From assembly GCF_026239695.1 (NCBI RefSeq), contig NZ_JAPIVS010000002.1:62001-126000 (forward strand): 64,000 bases of DNA, given 5' to 3'. The DNA comes from Pedobacter sp. MC2016-15 (GTDB lineage Bacteria > Bacteroidota > Bacteroidia > Sphingobacteriales > Sphingobacteriaceae). The translations under genes were made by a program, and so were the position numbers. Below the pieces are notes generated by a model that had not been told where the DNA came from, did not search any database, and saw nothing but the letters and a program-made list of their open reading frames with translations. Shown piece by piece: positions 8,256 through 18,683 of the stretch; the stretch's first letter is position 1, and every line of letters starts with the position of its first letter.

Positions 8256-10001
8256 ATGTTAAGAACAACAACTTGCGGAGCGCTGACTATAGATAACTTA
8301 GGCGAAAACGTAATTCTGTGCGGTTGGGTGCAGAAATCCAGAGACTTGGGAGGAATGACTTTTATTGACATCCGTGATCGCTATGGCATCACCCAATTGG
8401 TATTTAATATGGATGACAACCGTGAACTTTGCGAAGCTGCCCGTACCCTGGGCCGCGAATTTGTAATTCAGGCAAGCGGACTGGTTGTTGAACGTTCCAA
8501 TAAAAACCTGAAAATCCCAACCGGAGAAGTGGAAATTAAAATCACTGCTCTCGAAATATTGAATGCTTCAAAGATCCCTCCATTCCTCATTGAGGATGAA
8601 ACTGATGGTGGAGATGATCTGCGTATGAAATACCGTTACCTTGATCTGAGAAGAAATCCCGTAAGAAACAATATGGTGTTGCGTCACAGAATGGCGCAAT
8701 CTGTTAGAAGGTATCTTGATGCACTGGACTTCATTGAAGTGGAAACTCCGGTACTGATTAAATCAACTCCTGAAGGTGCGAGAGATTTTGTGGTTCCAAG
8801 CCGCATGAATGCCGGCGAATTTTATGCTTTGCCGCAATCGCCGCAGACCTTTAAACAGCTGCTGATGGTATCCGGCTTTGACAGGTACTTCCAGATTGTG
8901 AAATGTTTCAGAGATGAAGATCTGCGTGCAGACAGACAGCCTGAGTTTACCCAGATCGACTGTGAGATGTCTTTCATCGAACAGGAAGATATCCTGAATA
9001 CTTTCGAAGGACTGATCAGGACGCTCTTTAAGGAGGTGAAAGACTTTGACCTGCCGGAAGTTCCAAGAATGCAGTATGCTGATGCCATGCGCTTTTATGG
9101 TTCAGATAAACCGGATACCCGTTTCGACATGCGTTTTGTTGAACTCAATGAACAAACAAAAGGAAAAAACTTCCCGGTGTTCGATAATGCAGAACTAGTA
9201 ATCGGGATCAATGCAAAGGGCTGTGCACATTATACGCGCAAGCAGGTAGATGAACTTACCGACTTCATTAAACGTCCTCAGATCGGCGCTACAGGGCTGA
9301 TTTATGCCAGACACAATGAAGATGGATCTATCAAATCATCTGTTGATAAGTTCTACAGTGAAGAAGACCTGAAAACATGGGCTGAGGCATTGCAAACACA
9401 GCCTGGCGATTTAATGCTGATTATGGCAGGCGTTAAAGATAAAGTACGCAAACAACTGAGCGAACTTCGTCTGGAAATGGGAAGCAGACTGGGACTACGT
9501 GATAAAAACGTCTTCAGTGCCCTTTGGGTTCTTGATTTTCCTTTGCTGGAATGGGATGAAGAGTCTGAGCGTTACCACGCGATGCACCACCCCTTTACCT
9601 CTCCTAAGCCTGAAGACATTGCTTTACTGGATACCCATCCCGGAGAAGTACGTGCCAATGCCTATGATATGGTAGTTAACGGAACTGAGATTGGCGGCGG
9701 TTCTATCCGTATCCATGACAGGACATTGCAGGCGCTGATGTTTAAACACCTCGGCTTCTCTCCTGAAGAAGCACAGAAACAATTCGGCTTCCTGATGGAT
9801 GCCTTCGAATTCGGGGCTCCTCCGCATGGTGGCATCGCTTTTGGATTTGACAGGTTATGTTCCATCTTTGCGGGTCTGGATACAATCCGGGATGTGATTG
9901 CCTTCCCTAAAAACAATTCAGGCAGGGATGTTATGATTGACAGTCCTTCAACCATTGACGATAAACAATTGAAAGAGCTGAGGATTAAAACCAGCCTATA
10001 A
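8256..10001 (+). CDS. aspS: Aspartyl-tRNA synthetase
   Basis: Charges tRNA-Asp with aspartate in the cytoplasm. The 581-residue class II synthetase has an N-terminal OB-fold anticodon-binding domain (about 1-105, with [19 protein letters not shown]), class II motif 1 ([20 protein letters not shown]), motif 2 ([20 protein letters not shown]), the bacterial GAD insertion domain (about 285-415) and motif 3 near the C-terminus ([20 protein letters not shown]). Length fits bacterial-type AspRS (580-600). Whether it is discriminating or also charges tRNA-Asn cannot be decided by eye. It is monocistronic with its own promoter and a strong terminator. Confidence 0.98.
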   Translation: MLRTTTCGALTIDNLGENVILCGWVQKSRDLGGMTFIDIRDRYGITQLVFNMDDNRELCEAARTLGREFVIQASGLVVERSNKNLKIPTGEVEIKITALEILNASKIPPFLIEDETDGGDDLRMKYRYLDLRRNPVRNNMVLRHRMAQSVRRYLDALDFIEVETPVLIKSTPEGARDFVVPSRMNAGEFYALPQSPQTFKQLLMVSGFDRYFQIVKCFRDEDLRADRQPEFTQIDCEMSFIEQEDILNTFEGLIRTLFKEVKDFDLPEVPRMQYADAMRFYGSDKPDTRFDMRFVELNEQTKGKNFPVFDNAELVIGINAKGCAHYTRKQVDELTDFIKRPQIGATGLIYARHNEDGSIKSSVDKFYSEEDLKTWAEALQTQPGDLMLIMAGVKDKVRKQLSELRLEMGSRLGLRDKNVFSALWVLDFPLLEWDEESERYHAMHHPFTSPKPEDIALLDTHPGEVRANAYDMVVNGTEIGGGSIRIHDRTLQALMFKHLGFSPEEAQKQFGFLMDAFEFGAPPHGGIAFGFDRLCSIFAGLDTIRDVIAFPKNNSGRDVMIDSPSTIDDKQLKELRIKTSL

Positions 10002-10004
10002 TAG

Positions 10005-10031
10005 AAAAAGGAGCCTTCAGGCTCCTTTTTT
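10005..10031 (+). terminator. Rho-independent terminator after aspS
   Basis: Stem GGAGCC / GGCTCC with a TTCA loop, flanked by A and T runs that extend the stem; six T follow. It sits between converging genes and can work in both directions. Confidence 0.9.
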
Positions 10032-10033
10032 AT

Positions 10034-10471
10034 TTAATATGTTTCACTATCCGGCGGAATGCCATAATCTGCAAATGCAGGAGCTTTCACTTTCGGTTTC
10101 TTTTTAAAGATATTTTTTACTGAATTAAAGATCCCGGTGATATGTTCCGCATCAAGTGTTTTACCAAATTTACTGGTGGCAAGGCCAACCAGAGTTTTGG
10201 TGATAAACCCAGAACCACGGAATAACGTGTTGTTCATCAATGCAGGTAAGACCAGTGACATCAGTTTGCTGCTGATGTTTAATTTATCATCGGCTTTTAA
10301 AAATGCGGAAGGCGTTGCATATTTTTTGATCAGGTTACCAGGTGTAAATTGCAATGCATACGTCCTGGCATCATCCTTCAGCATCGTCTCCTGGATCTTG
10401 TAATCAACTTTGAGGCTTGTTAATCTGACATTCAGATCATGCAGATTATTGATATTATACTTTTTGCTCAT
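10034..10471 (-). CDS. Hypothetical protein, last gene of a YtxH/holin-like operon
   Basis: A 145-residue basic soluble protein with no signal peptide. The middle (75-115) is moderately hydrophobic (KLMSLVLPALMNNTLFRGSG) and the C-terminus carries a basic patch KNIFKKKPKVK before an acidic end. I do not recognise a domain with a known function. Its start overlaps the upstream membrane-protein gene by 17 nt, so translation is coupled. With the YtxH protein it forms a small envelope- or stress-related set that is common in this phylum. Confidence 0.75.
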   Translation of the reverse strand: MSKKYNINNLHDLNVRLTSLKVDYKIQETMLKDDARTYALQFTPGNLIKKYATPSAFLKADDKLNISSKLMSLVLPALMNNTLFRGSGFITKTLVGLATSKFGKTLDAEHITGIFNSVKNIFKKKPKVKAPAFADYGIPPDSETY

Positions 10472-10835
10472 CGTCCTCGTCCTCCTCTATTTTTTTAAAA
10501 TACTTCCTGATGATAAAGTTCACTATTCCTTTTTCAATAAAATTATCTTTCGTCATAAAAACGAGAACCGCCAGAATCAAATAAATCAATGTCACACTGC
10601 CAAAACCGGCCGTATAACTTCCAAAAAGGGTAGAAAGGAACAACGCAAGGGTAACACTGCCCAAAATAAAAGCCAGCGTAAAGCAGATCGCTACGATAGC
10701 TGTCGTAATTAAATCAGCAATTAATTTGGAGCCCCTTTTAACGAGGAGCAGCCTTGTGTATTCTACACGGGTCTCCAGGTAGGTCTTGGCTTCTGCAAGT
10801 ATATCCTGAAAATCCTTTTCTTTCTTTTCTTCCAT
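10455..10835 (-). CDS. Small membrane protein of the phage-holin-like (Holin-X/YqjE) type
   Basis: A 126-residue protein with an N-terminal amphipathic region (DILAEAKTYLETRVEYTRLL) and two membrane helices at about 52-76 (LITTAIVAICFTLAFILGSVTL) and 82-102. The C-terminus is strongly acidic (KKIEEDEDDEQKV). This architecture is that of the YqjE/putative holin-X superfamily, whose members are chromosomal membrane proteins found beside YtxH proteins; nothing here suggests a prophage. It lies 40 nt after the YtxH gene and overlaps the next gene by 17 nt. The function is unknown, possibly cell-envelope stress. Confidence 0.82.
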   Translation of the reverse strand: MEEKKEKDFQDILAEAKTYLETRVEYTRLLLVKRGSKLIADLITTAIVAICFTLAFILGSVTLALFLSTLFGSYTAGFGSVTLIYLILAVLVFMTKDNFIEKGIVNFIIRKYFKKIEEDEDDEQKV

Positions 10836-10875
10836 TGGTATTTATCTATAGCGTATTGATTCTATTGTTTAAAGC

Positions 10876-11142
10876 TTATGCGTGCTCAACATCGTCAACA
10901 AATTCTTCTTCTGCATCCTGCAGTTTATTTTTTACCGAGCTTACTACTTTTTCTTTCAGGCTGGCAAGGTGGTTAATTTCATCTGCCGCTCTGTCTTTGA
11001 TGGTTTCACCAAGGTCTTTCAGCGACTGGCTCAGTCTGTCACGTGTTTCACTTCCTTTTTCAGGAGCAAACAATAATCCTAATGCCGCACCCGCAGCTAA
11101 ACCTGTTAAGAGTCCAATTAATACTTTTGAGTTATCGTTCAT
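10876..11142 (-). CDS. YtxH domain-containing protein
   Basis: An 88-residue protein with the YtxH/gas-vesicle-like signature: a short hydrophobic, glycine/alanine-rich N-terminal helix (VLIGLLTGLAAGAALGLLFA, about 6-25) followed by PEKGSETRDRLSQSLKDLGE and a long charged helix. Family members are general stress proteins, often attached to the membrane. It is the first gene of a three-gene run. I see no clear -33/-7 promoter in the 87 nt upstream. Confidence 0.88.
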   Translation of the reverse strand: MNDNSKVLIGLLTGLAAGAALGLLFAPEKGSETRDRLSQSLKDLGETIKDRAADEINHLASLKEKVVSSVKNKLQDAEEEFVDDVEHA

Positions 11143-11229
11143 GACTTTAATTTTTATGTTTAATAATGATTTTTGTAGCGTATATGAGTAATTATTTTGA
11201 AATGTATACTTACACAGCCCTGATGTTTG

Positions 11230-12282
11230 TTATAACTCCTCAGCTTCGGAAATTGTTTTGATTCTTTCCAATCTTTCCGAGGCCATGGCGCTGGTTTCGT
11301 ATATTTTTATCAGGAGAATAAAATAAGACAGCAGCAAAGGGCCAAAAACAAGCCCAAGTATACCAAAAAGCGGGATCCCGATGACTACCCCGATGACGGT
11401 GATAATAGGGTGTATATTTCCTACCCTCTTGGCAATCATAAACCTGATGACATTGTCGATATTGATGATCACTACGAAGCCAAAAATGAGCATGCCCCAG
11501 CCCGCAGCATTATGTCCGTCGGCAATCTGAAGTAAGGCAGCAGGTACAAAAATCACAGGAGGACCCAGGATAGGTACAAAGGAGATAAACGTAGTAATTA
11601 CACCCCAGAAAATAGGATCGGAATAACCCAGGGCAAAATAGGAAATACTCACCAGAGAACCCTGCACTAAGGCTATAAAACCCTGCCCCAGTACATTGGC
11701 ATAAGTGGTATTGCGCATTTCCAATGCAAACCTTTGCGCATTCTGTGCCCTAAAGGGTGCGTACTTCACCAGTGCCGCCTCAAACTCTTCATGCTGCACC
11801 AGCATAAAATAGAGCAGGAAATACATCAGCAGCAATCCCAGCACAATATTGAAGGCCCCGGTGATCAGCGAAGGGAAAAGCTCCGTAGCCCAGGTGCCGC
11901 TCTTGCGCAAGGCTTCCTGAAGCAAATTCTGCGCATCGGTACCCAGGGGAACCAGACGTTTTAACTTGATCAGGATATGCTGGAAATATAAGGGGTCATT
12001 CTGCAGCTCGTTAATCTTCTGCAGCACCATACTGCTCAGTGCATAAAAAGGCAGAATGATCACCACGACAGAGATGAACAACAGCAGAATAGCAGAAAAA
12101 CTCCTGTTCAGCTTTTTTACGTCCACCAGATAGATAAATCCCGGCCGCATGATGGTAAATAAAACCAGCGTACTCAGAATGGAGCCAAATATACCCTGCA
12201 GCGAATAAGCGATCAAACAACCCAGTGCAATGATGATGACCAGGTTGATCGTGTTTCGCTGTTTGTAGGTAAAGAGAGACAT
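11230..12282 (-). CDS. AI-2E family transporter (PerM-like permease)
   Basis: A 350-residue inner-membrane protein with about eight hydrophobic spans. The C-terminal half has the family's conserved FWGVITTFISFVPILGPPVIF and HPIITVIGVVIGIPLFGILG segments. Some members export autoinducer-2 and others act as sodium/proton antiporters, so the substrate is not determined. It starts 17 nt after the NtrC-type regulator gene on the same strand, which suggests they share a transcript. An amphipathic segment of about 60 residues (KINELQNDPLYFQHILIKLK) lies between the third and fourth spans, as usual. Confidence 0.9.
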   Translation of the reverse strand: MSLFTYKQRNTINLVIIIALGCLIAYSLQGIFGSILSTLVLFTIMRPGFIYLVDVKKLNRSFSAILLLFISVVVIILPFYALSSMVLQKINELQNDPLYFQHILIKLKRLVPLGTDAQNLLQEALRKSGTWATELFPSLITGAFNIVLGLLLMYFLLYFMLVQHEEFEAALVKYAPFRAQNAQRFALEMRNTTYANVLGQGFIALVQGSLVSISYFALGYSDPIFWGVITTFISFVPILGPPVIFVPAALLQIADGHNAAGWGMLIFGFVVIINIDNVIRFMIAKRVGNIHPIITVIGVVIGIPLFGILGLVFGPLLLSYFILLIKIYETSAMASERLERIKTISEAEEL

Positions 12283-12299
12283 CCGTTAAAGAAAGATGA

Positions 12300-13703
12300 T
12301 TAGGTATCCAGGTTAATAGCCTTCATTTTGTTATAAAGTGTTTTCCTGTCAATATTCAGAATCTTCGCTGCCTTGGTTTTATTGAAGTTAACCTCCCTTA
12401 AAACTTTCAGGATCGCCTCATATTCCGCTTCAGAAGCAGCATTCTTCAGGTCTCTCGATTTTTCGTGATTCTTATGGATCGTATTTTCTATAGCTGTCAC
12501 CTTTGCATCTGTAGATATTTCCAGGGGCAGTGCTTTCAGCTGTATCTCATCGGTTTCCGTCAGCAATGTCGCACGGCGCACAACATTTTTCAGTTCCCTC
12601 ACATTTCCCGGCCAGTTGTAGGTGAGGAAACAATCCTCCACATCCTTAGAAAATCCCTGTACATTTCTGCCCAGTTCTTCATTGGCAAAATCAAGGAATG
12701 TTTTTGCAAAGACCATAATATCCTTACCCCTGTTGCTCAATGGCGGCAGGTTGATAGAAAACTCATTGAAACGGTGGTACAGATCTTCCCTGAACCTTCC
12801 CTTTTGTATGGCGCTGGACAGATTTTCATTGGTAGCAACAATGATCCTTACATCCAGATCAATCTCTTTTGTACTACCTATACGTTTGATCTTTCTCTCC
12901 TGAACCGTCCTCAGCAATGCTGCCTGGATTTCATAAGAGAGGTTTCCTACCTCATCCAGGAACAATGTTCCTCCGTTAGCCATCTCAAAATGACCAATTT
13001 TGGTGTTCAATGCTCCCGTAAATGAACCTTTTTCATGTCCAAAAAACTCACTTCCGGCAAGTTCTTTCGTTAGCGATCCGCAATCCATAGCCACAAAAGG
13101 AGCATCTCTCCTCGGGCTGTTCAGGTGGATCGCCTTCGCTACAGATTCTTTACCTGTACCGCTTTCGCCGGTGAGAATAACGCTGTATGACGTTGGTGCA
13201 ACAAGCTGGATCTGTTTTAATAACTCTTTAGAGGCAATGCTCTGTCCGGCAACAAAGTTTTCTACCTGATTGTAAACAGGTTTAACCACCTTTATTTTTT
13301 GGGTTTCCCGGGCAATCTCTGAGACAGAGTCGTTCAGGGCTACCTGTGTATCAATAGCTTTGTTGATTGTATTAAGAATTTCATCGGGATACAGGGGTTT
13401 TGTGATATAGTCATAAGCCCCAAGCTTGATCAGCTCCACGGCAAGTTTTATATCTGAATAGCCTGTGATAATAATAACCCCCGTCTGAGGATAGCTTTCC
13501 TTGATTTTGATCAGCATTTCTTTGCCGTCAGTATCTTCCAGCCTGTAATCACATAAAACAAGATCATAATGCTCCTTGCTCAAATACTCGTGCGCAGAAA
13601 CACCACTGGTTGCAGTATCCACACTAAATCCGTTTCTGGTCAAGAATTTTGACAATAGTAAGCCTATATTGACTTCATCATCTATTATTAGTATTCTTTT
13701 CAT
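12300..13703 (-). CDS. Sigma-54-dependent response regulator (NtrC/AtoC type)
   Basis: A 467-residue transcription activator. Domains in order: receiver (about 1-120, phospho-acceptor D52 in LVLCDYRLED), AAA+ sigma-54 activator domain (about 150-390, Walker A GESGTGKES, sigma-54 contact loop GSFTGA, Walker B GGTLFLDEVGNL, arginine-finger region FREDLYHRFNEF) and a Fis-type helix-turn-helix at the end (NKTKAAKILNIDRKTLYNKM). The GAFTGA loop reads GSFTGA, a known conservative variant. I chose the ATG at 13701-13703; a TTG four codons upstream is less likely. No cognate kinase is adjacent; the next gene is an AI-2E permease 17 nt away. Confidence 0.95.
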   Translation of the reverse strand: MKRILIIDDEVNIGLLLSKFLTRNGFSVDTATSGVSAHEYLSKEHYDLVLCDYRLEDTDGKEMLIKIKESYPQTGVIIITGYSDIKLAVELIKLGAYDYITKPLYPDEILNTINKAIDTQVALNDSVSEIARETQKIKVVKPVYNQVENFVAGQSIASKELLKQIQLVAPTSYSVILTGESGTGKESVAKAIHLNSPRRDAPFVAMDCGSLTKELAGSEFFGHEKGSFTGALNTKIGHFEMANGGTLFLDEVGNLSYEIQAALLRTVQERKIKRIGSTKEIDLDVRIIVATNENLSSAIQKGRFREDLYHRFNEFSINLPPLSNRGKDIMVFAKTFLDFANEELGRNVQGFSKDVEDCFLTYNWPGNVRELKNVVRRATLLTETDEIQLKALPLEISTDAKVTAIENTIHKNHEKSRDLKNAASEAEYEAILKVLREVNFNKTKAAKILNIDRKTLYNKMKAINLDT

Positions 13704-13870
13704 ATATAGCACCAATTCTAAACTAATTCGATGATAAATATAAAGAATTATTTTCTATGGGAAATATTTTCTACACTTTTAAATTGCTATTCCCCTCTAA
13801 CAGATATAAATAATTTGTTAACAGGCTGTTAAACAGCTCTGCAAAATTTAATCCATTAATAACAAGTTGG

Positions 13871-14653
13871 TTACATTCCCTTGAACTGAGCTGTCCTTTT
13901 TTCTAAGAAGGCCGAAACACCCTCTTTGAAATCCTTATTTCCAAAGCGCTTTCCAAACTCTGCAATCTCCGTTTCATAGCCATTTACACCATCAGTATAC
14001 ACTGCATTCACCGCGGTGATGGCTGCAGAGACAGCCAGCGGTGCCCTCAGCATAATTTTGTTCAGGATTTCCTCTGAGCGACTAATCAGATCACTGAGCG
14101 GAACAACATGATTCAACAAGCCCATTTTTTCTGCTTTTTCGGCATTGACCATCTCTGCAGTGAGGATCATCTCTGTTGCCCTCCCCTTACCAATCAGTTG
14201 TGTCAGTCGTTGCGTTCCCCCATATCCGGGGATCAATCCCAGTGTAACCTCGGGCAAACCCATTTTAGCAGTATCAGCCCCAACGCGGATATGACAGGCC
14301 ATGGCCAGTTCCAGGCCACCTCCCAGCGCAAAACCATTGATCGCGGCAAGAAAAGGTTTAGCGGAATTTTCTATGGCATCAAAGACCGTGGTCTGACCAT
14401 TTCGGGCAAGAGCCTCCCCTTGTTCTGTACTGTAGGATGAAAATTCCGAAATATCCGCTCCGGCAACAAATGCTTTCTCGCCCGCACCTGTCAGCAGTAC
14501 ACATTTTACATCGCTGCTGCGCTGTACAAAAGCAATTACGTCTGCCAGCTCAGTTAATGTTTCTTTGTTCAGCGCATTTAACTTTTTTTCACGGCTGATG
14601 GTCAGGTACAGTATCCCGTTTCTAATCTCTGTTACTAAATTCTGGTAATTCAT
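13871..14653 (-). CDS. Enoyl-CoA hydratase/isomerase family protein (crotonase)
   Basis: A 260-residue crotonase, probably hydrating 2-enoyl-CoA to 3-hydroxyacyl-CoA in fatty-acid or amino-acid breakdown. The oxyanion-hole segments KCVLLTGAGEKAFVAGADI and NGFALGGGLELAMACHI are present. Both glutamates used by true hydratases are there, in GGGLELAM and in LPEVTLGLIPGYGGTQRL. The length is standard. It follows the B12-binding protein gene by 2 nt, so the two are cotranscribed, which suggests a link with the propionate/methylmalonyl-CoA or branched-chain acyl-CoA pathway. Substrate chain length is not known. Confidence 0.92.
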   Translation of the reverse strand: MNYQNLVTEIRNGILYLTISREKKLNALNKETLTELADVIAFVQRSSDVKCVLLTGAGEKAFVAGADISEFSSYSTEQGEALARNGQTTVFDAIENSAKPFLAAINGFALGGGLELAMACHIRVGADTAKMGLPEVTLGLIPGYGGTQRLTQLIGKGRATEMILTAEMVNAEKAEKMGLLNHVVPLSDLISRSEEILNKIMLRAPLAVSAAITAVNAVYTDGVNGYETEIAEFGKRFGNKDFKEGVSAFLEKRTAQFKGM

Positions 14654-14655
14654 AT

Positions 14656-15075
14656 TCAGAAGTTTCGGTTTTCAATCGTCCAGTTTTGGATATAATTGAC
14701 TATGGTTAACATGGTGGTACCGGGAGCAAACAGTTCCCCCACACCTATCTCTTTCAGCTGCCTGATATCATTCTCGGGAATGATGCCCCCACCCGTCAGC
14801 AGTACATCAGTAAGCCCCTTTTGTTTCATCAGTTCGACAATCTTTGGGAACACGGTCATGTGTGCACCGGAGAGGATTGAGATACCGATGGCATCCACAT
14901 CTTCCTGCAGGGCAGTATTTACCACCATCTCCGGGGTCTGCCTTAATCCGGTATAAATCACTTCCATACCCGCATCACGCAATGAGGTAGCGATCACTTT
15001 AGCCCCCCGGTCATGCCCATCCAGGCCAACTTTAGCTACTAAAACACGTACGGGCCTGTTTAATGTATTGCTCAT
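14656..15075 (-). CDS. Stand-alone cobalamin-binding domain, methylmalonyl-CoA mutase C-terminal type
   Basis: A 139-residue protein made only of the B12-binding Rossmann domain of acyl-CoA mutases. The lower-ligand motif DxHxxG is DGHDRG (about 20-25), where the His replaces dimethylbenzimidazole on cobalt. Further family motifs are [36 protein letters not shown] and the closing LFAPGTTM. In many bacteria this domain is fused to the large mutase chain, but in some two-part mutases it is separate, as here. The catalytic large subunit is not in the window. It is the first gene of a pair with a crotonase. Confidence 0.92.
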   Translation of the reverse strand: MSNTLNRPVRVLVAKVGLDGHDRGAKVIATSLRDAGMEVIYTGLRQTPEMVVNTALQEDVDAIGISILSGAHMTVFPKIVELMKQKGLTDVLLTGGGIIPENDIRQLKEIGVGELFAPGTTMLTIVNYIQNWTIENRNF

Positions 15076-15126
15076 AAATTATACCGATAGTCCTTCGTAA
15101 AAGTAAGTAAATTAGCTCTTTTATAT

Positions 15127-15134
15127 TAACTTTG
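15127..15134 (+). promoter_or_regulatory. -7 element of glnS
   Basis: TAACTTTG matches TAnnTTTG, 20 nt before the ATG at 15155. No clear -33 TTG at the usual distance. Confidence 0.5.
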
Positions 15135-15154
15135 GGCACAAAATTCTAGTTTTT

Positions 15155-16816
<1,662 letters not shown>

Positions 16817-16845
16817 GTTTGCCGGGGGATAGACCCTCTGGATCC

Positions 16846-16881
16846 GAAAAAAAAAGAGGTGTGATATACACCTCTTTTTTT
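16846..16881 (+). terminator. Rho-independent terminator after glnS
   Basis: Stem AGAGGTGT / ACACCTCT with a 5-nt loop, extended by long A and T runs. It lies between convergent genes and probably serves both. Confidence 0.9.
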
Positions 16882-16884
16882 GTT

Positions 16885-18567
16885 TTACTTTACCCCTAAT
16901 ACATCGGCTCCCTGTTCGAAAACGATATCTACAGGGATTTTCTTTTTGCTGAGGCGATCTAAATCTGATTGCAATTCAGGACTGATGATTGCGTTTTCCT
17001 TTTGAGCTTTCTCCACAGCGGCTTTATCACCGTTACCCTGCATCGTCAGGATCATATTGCTGAGGCCATTCATTGCCACGGCAAACTTAGAATAGTCAAC
17101 TTTGTAAGTTCCTGCCTCAGTTCTCAGGAAGGCCCCTTTCTCTTTAAAATAATTGAAACACTGCATATTCGCCTGTCCGTGTGCCTCTGAAGCACCAAAT
17201 CTTACAGAGCGCAGCAGGCCGGCCATAAATGTCGTATAATAGGTCTTTATATCCCCGGTAAGGGCTCCTTTTTTAAGCAGTCCGGTAACCATGTATAGTC
17301 CCAGGACATCGGCTTTGCCTTCTTCCAGCCAGCCATATTGTTCTTTCAGTGCAGATTTTACAAAACCTTTGCCATTCACCGTTTTTTTAATTCCCAGTCC
17401 GTGAGCTACTTCGTGGAACATCACATTGGCAAAGAAAGCATCAAAAACAACATATTTCTGCTGCTCTTTGTCGATCAGCTCAGTGGAAATAGGCAGAAGG
17501 ATTTTGTCAAACTTCGCCTTCATCGTGTTCTTGAGCTGAGATCTGCGTGTTCCTTTTTTCTGCTGAATCAATTCATCATTGGGCAGGTTTACCGCGATTG
17601 TTTTGGAACCCGCATTGCAGTCGCCCGCATAATACACCACGTCGTATGCATTCAATTCTGAATCTGTTCCCGGTTTCTCTTTTTTGTATTTCGCTGCTAC
17701 CGGCAATCCTTTCTGTAATTCGGGAAGCAGGCGTACATATTTTTCCAGGCGTTTGCTCCAGGCTTTATCCTTCACCAGCACATACGCTTCAAATGAAGTT
17801 CTTGCGTTAAACAGCTTATCCTCGTAATTTTCAATGGGCCCGATAATCATATCAAGGGTATTGCTTTTCATGTCCAGCCAGGCATAATCACTGGGAACAT
17901 AATTATCCGTTACCAGTGCATCGGCACGAAGGTTCAGGTATTTTTTGAAAGCCGCATCATCTGTCAGCAATGCCGCCTGTTTCATCAGTGATGATGCCTG
18001 TTGGAGTTCAGAAGCAAACTTGATGTGATAAGGCACCACGGTTAACGTACCGGCAGTATCTTTTTCAATTACCGAATACTGGTTGAATTTGTCCTTCAGT
18101 GTAGCATTTTCCAGCTCGGCCTTGTCCATGCCTGCAGGGTAAAAAGTAGCACCGGCAGGTCTTTGCCCAACACCGGCAACAAAAGGTTTGTCATTATTTA
18201 ACCGATCCCAGGGGCCGTAATTGATTTTTATAAATGCTTTGGTATCTTCATCCTTGACCACAGCCATCAGGCTGTCGCGCTGCGGATATGCCTGTTTCCA
18301 GAACAGTTCATCCATAATCTGTGCGGCCTGAATCAGGAGAGGGAGAACTTTCCTGTCGTTAGGGCTAAGCGCATTCAGGTTTGTGGTCAGTTTTACCGGT
18401 TCGTATATGTCCAGTCTGCTGTGGACGTAGGCAGGCAGGCTGTCTCTGACTGCTGTAGTTTTCGTGGTTTTAGTATTTTTTGTTTCTGTATTACTATTGC
18501 AGGATACTATACCTGCAATGATGGAACATCCCGTAAAAAACAAGGCTGCCTTGGTAGATTTATTCAT
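16885..18567 (-). CDS. DPP3-like (M49-related) zinc peptidase lipoprotein
   Basis: A 560-residue exported lipoprotein with lipobox IVSC at residues 20-23 of the N-terminal signal. The metal site is HEVAH (HExxH) in the context NVMFHEVAHGLG, with a downstream third-ligand motif WLEEGKADVLGL. The WLEEGKAD block and the general layout match proteins called dipeptidyl-peptidase 3 family in Bacteroidota, although true DPP III has the six-residue HExxxH form. It is thus either a divergent family member or a hydrolase of another type; the substrate is not known. After lipidation it would act in the periplasm or at the outer membrane. It stands alone. Confidence 0.82.
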   Translation of the reverse strand: MNKSTKAALFFTGCSIIAGIVSCNSNTETKNTKTTKTTAVRDSLPAYVHSRLDIYEPVKLTTNLNALSPNDRKVLPLLIQAAQIMDELFWKQAYPQRDSLMAVVKDEDTKAFIKINYGPWDRLNNDKPFVAGVGQRPAGATFYPAGMDKAELENATLKDKFNQYSVIEKDTAGTLTVVPYHIKFASELQQASSLMKQAALLTDDAAFKKYLNLRADALVTDNYVPSDYAWLDMKSNTLDMIIGPIENYEDKLFNARTSFEAYVLVKDKAWSKRLEKYVRLLPELQKGLPVAAKYKKEKPGTDSELNAYDVVYYAGDCNAGSKTIAVNLPNDELIQQKKGTRRSQLKNTMKAKFDKILLPISTELIDKEQQKYVVFDAFFANVMFHEVAHGLGIKKTVNGKGFVKSALKEQYGWLEEGKADVLGLYMVTGLLKKGALTGDIKTYYTTFMAGLLRSVRFGASEAHGQANMQCFNYFKEKGAFLRTEAGTYKVDYSKFAVAMNGLSNMILTMQGNGDKAAVEKAQKENAIISPELQSDLDRLSKKKIPVDIVFEQGADVLGVK

Positions 18568-18683
18568 GTTAGCTTTTTATAACGCAACGAAATTAGGGAA
18601 AAATATTAGTAATTTCACCCCTACATTTACCCGCTCTACACCCTGCATCAGGGCTTCGATGTAACAAATGAAACACATAAACT

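Noticed and set aside
10455..10835. Holin-like protein as a sign of a prophage
   Set aside because: No other phage gene is near; the YtxH neighbour and the operon are typical of chromosomal stress genes.
12300..13703. Sigma-54 promoter (GG-N10-GC) near the NtrC-type gene
   Set aside because: I found no good TGGCAC-N5-TTGC match in the upstream gap or in front of the AI-2E gene.
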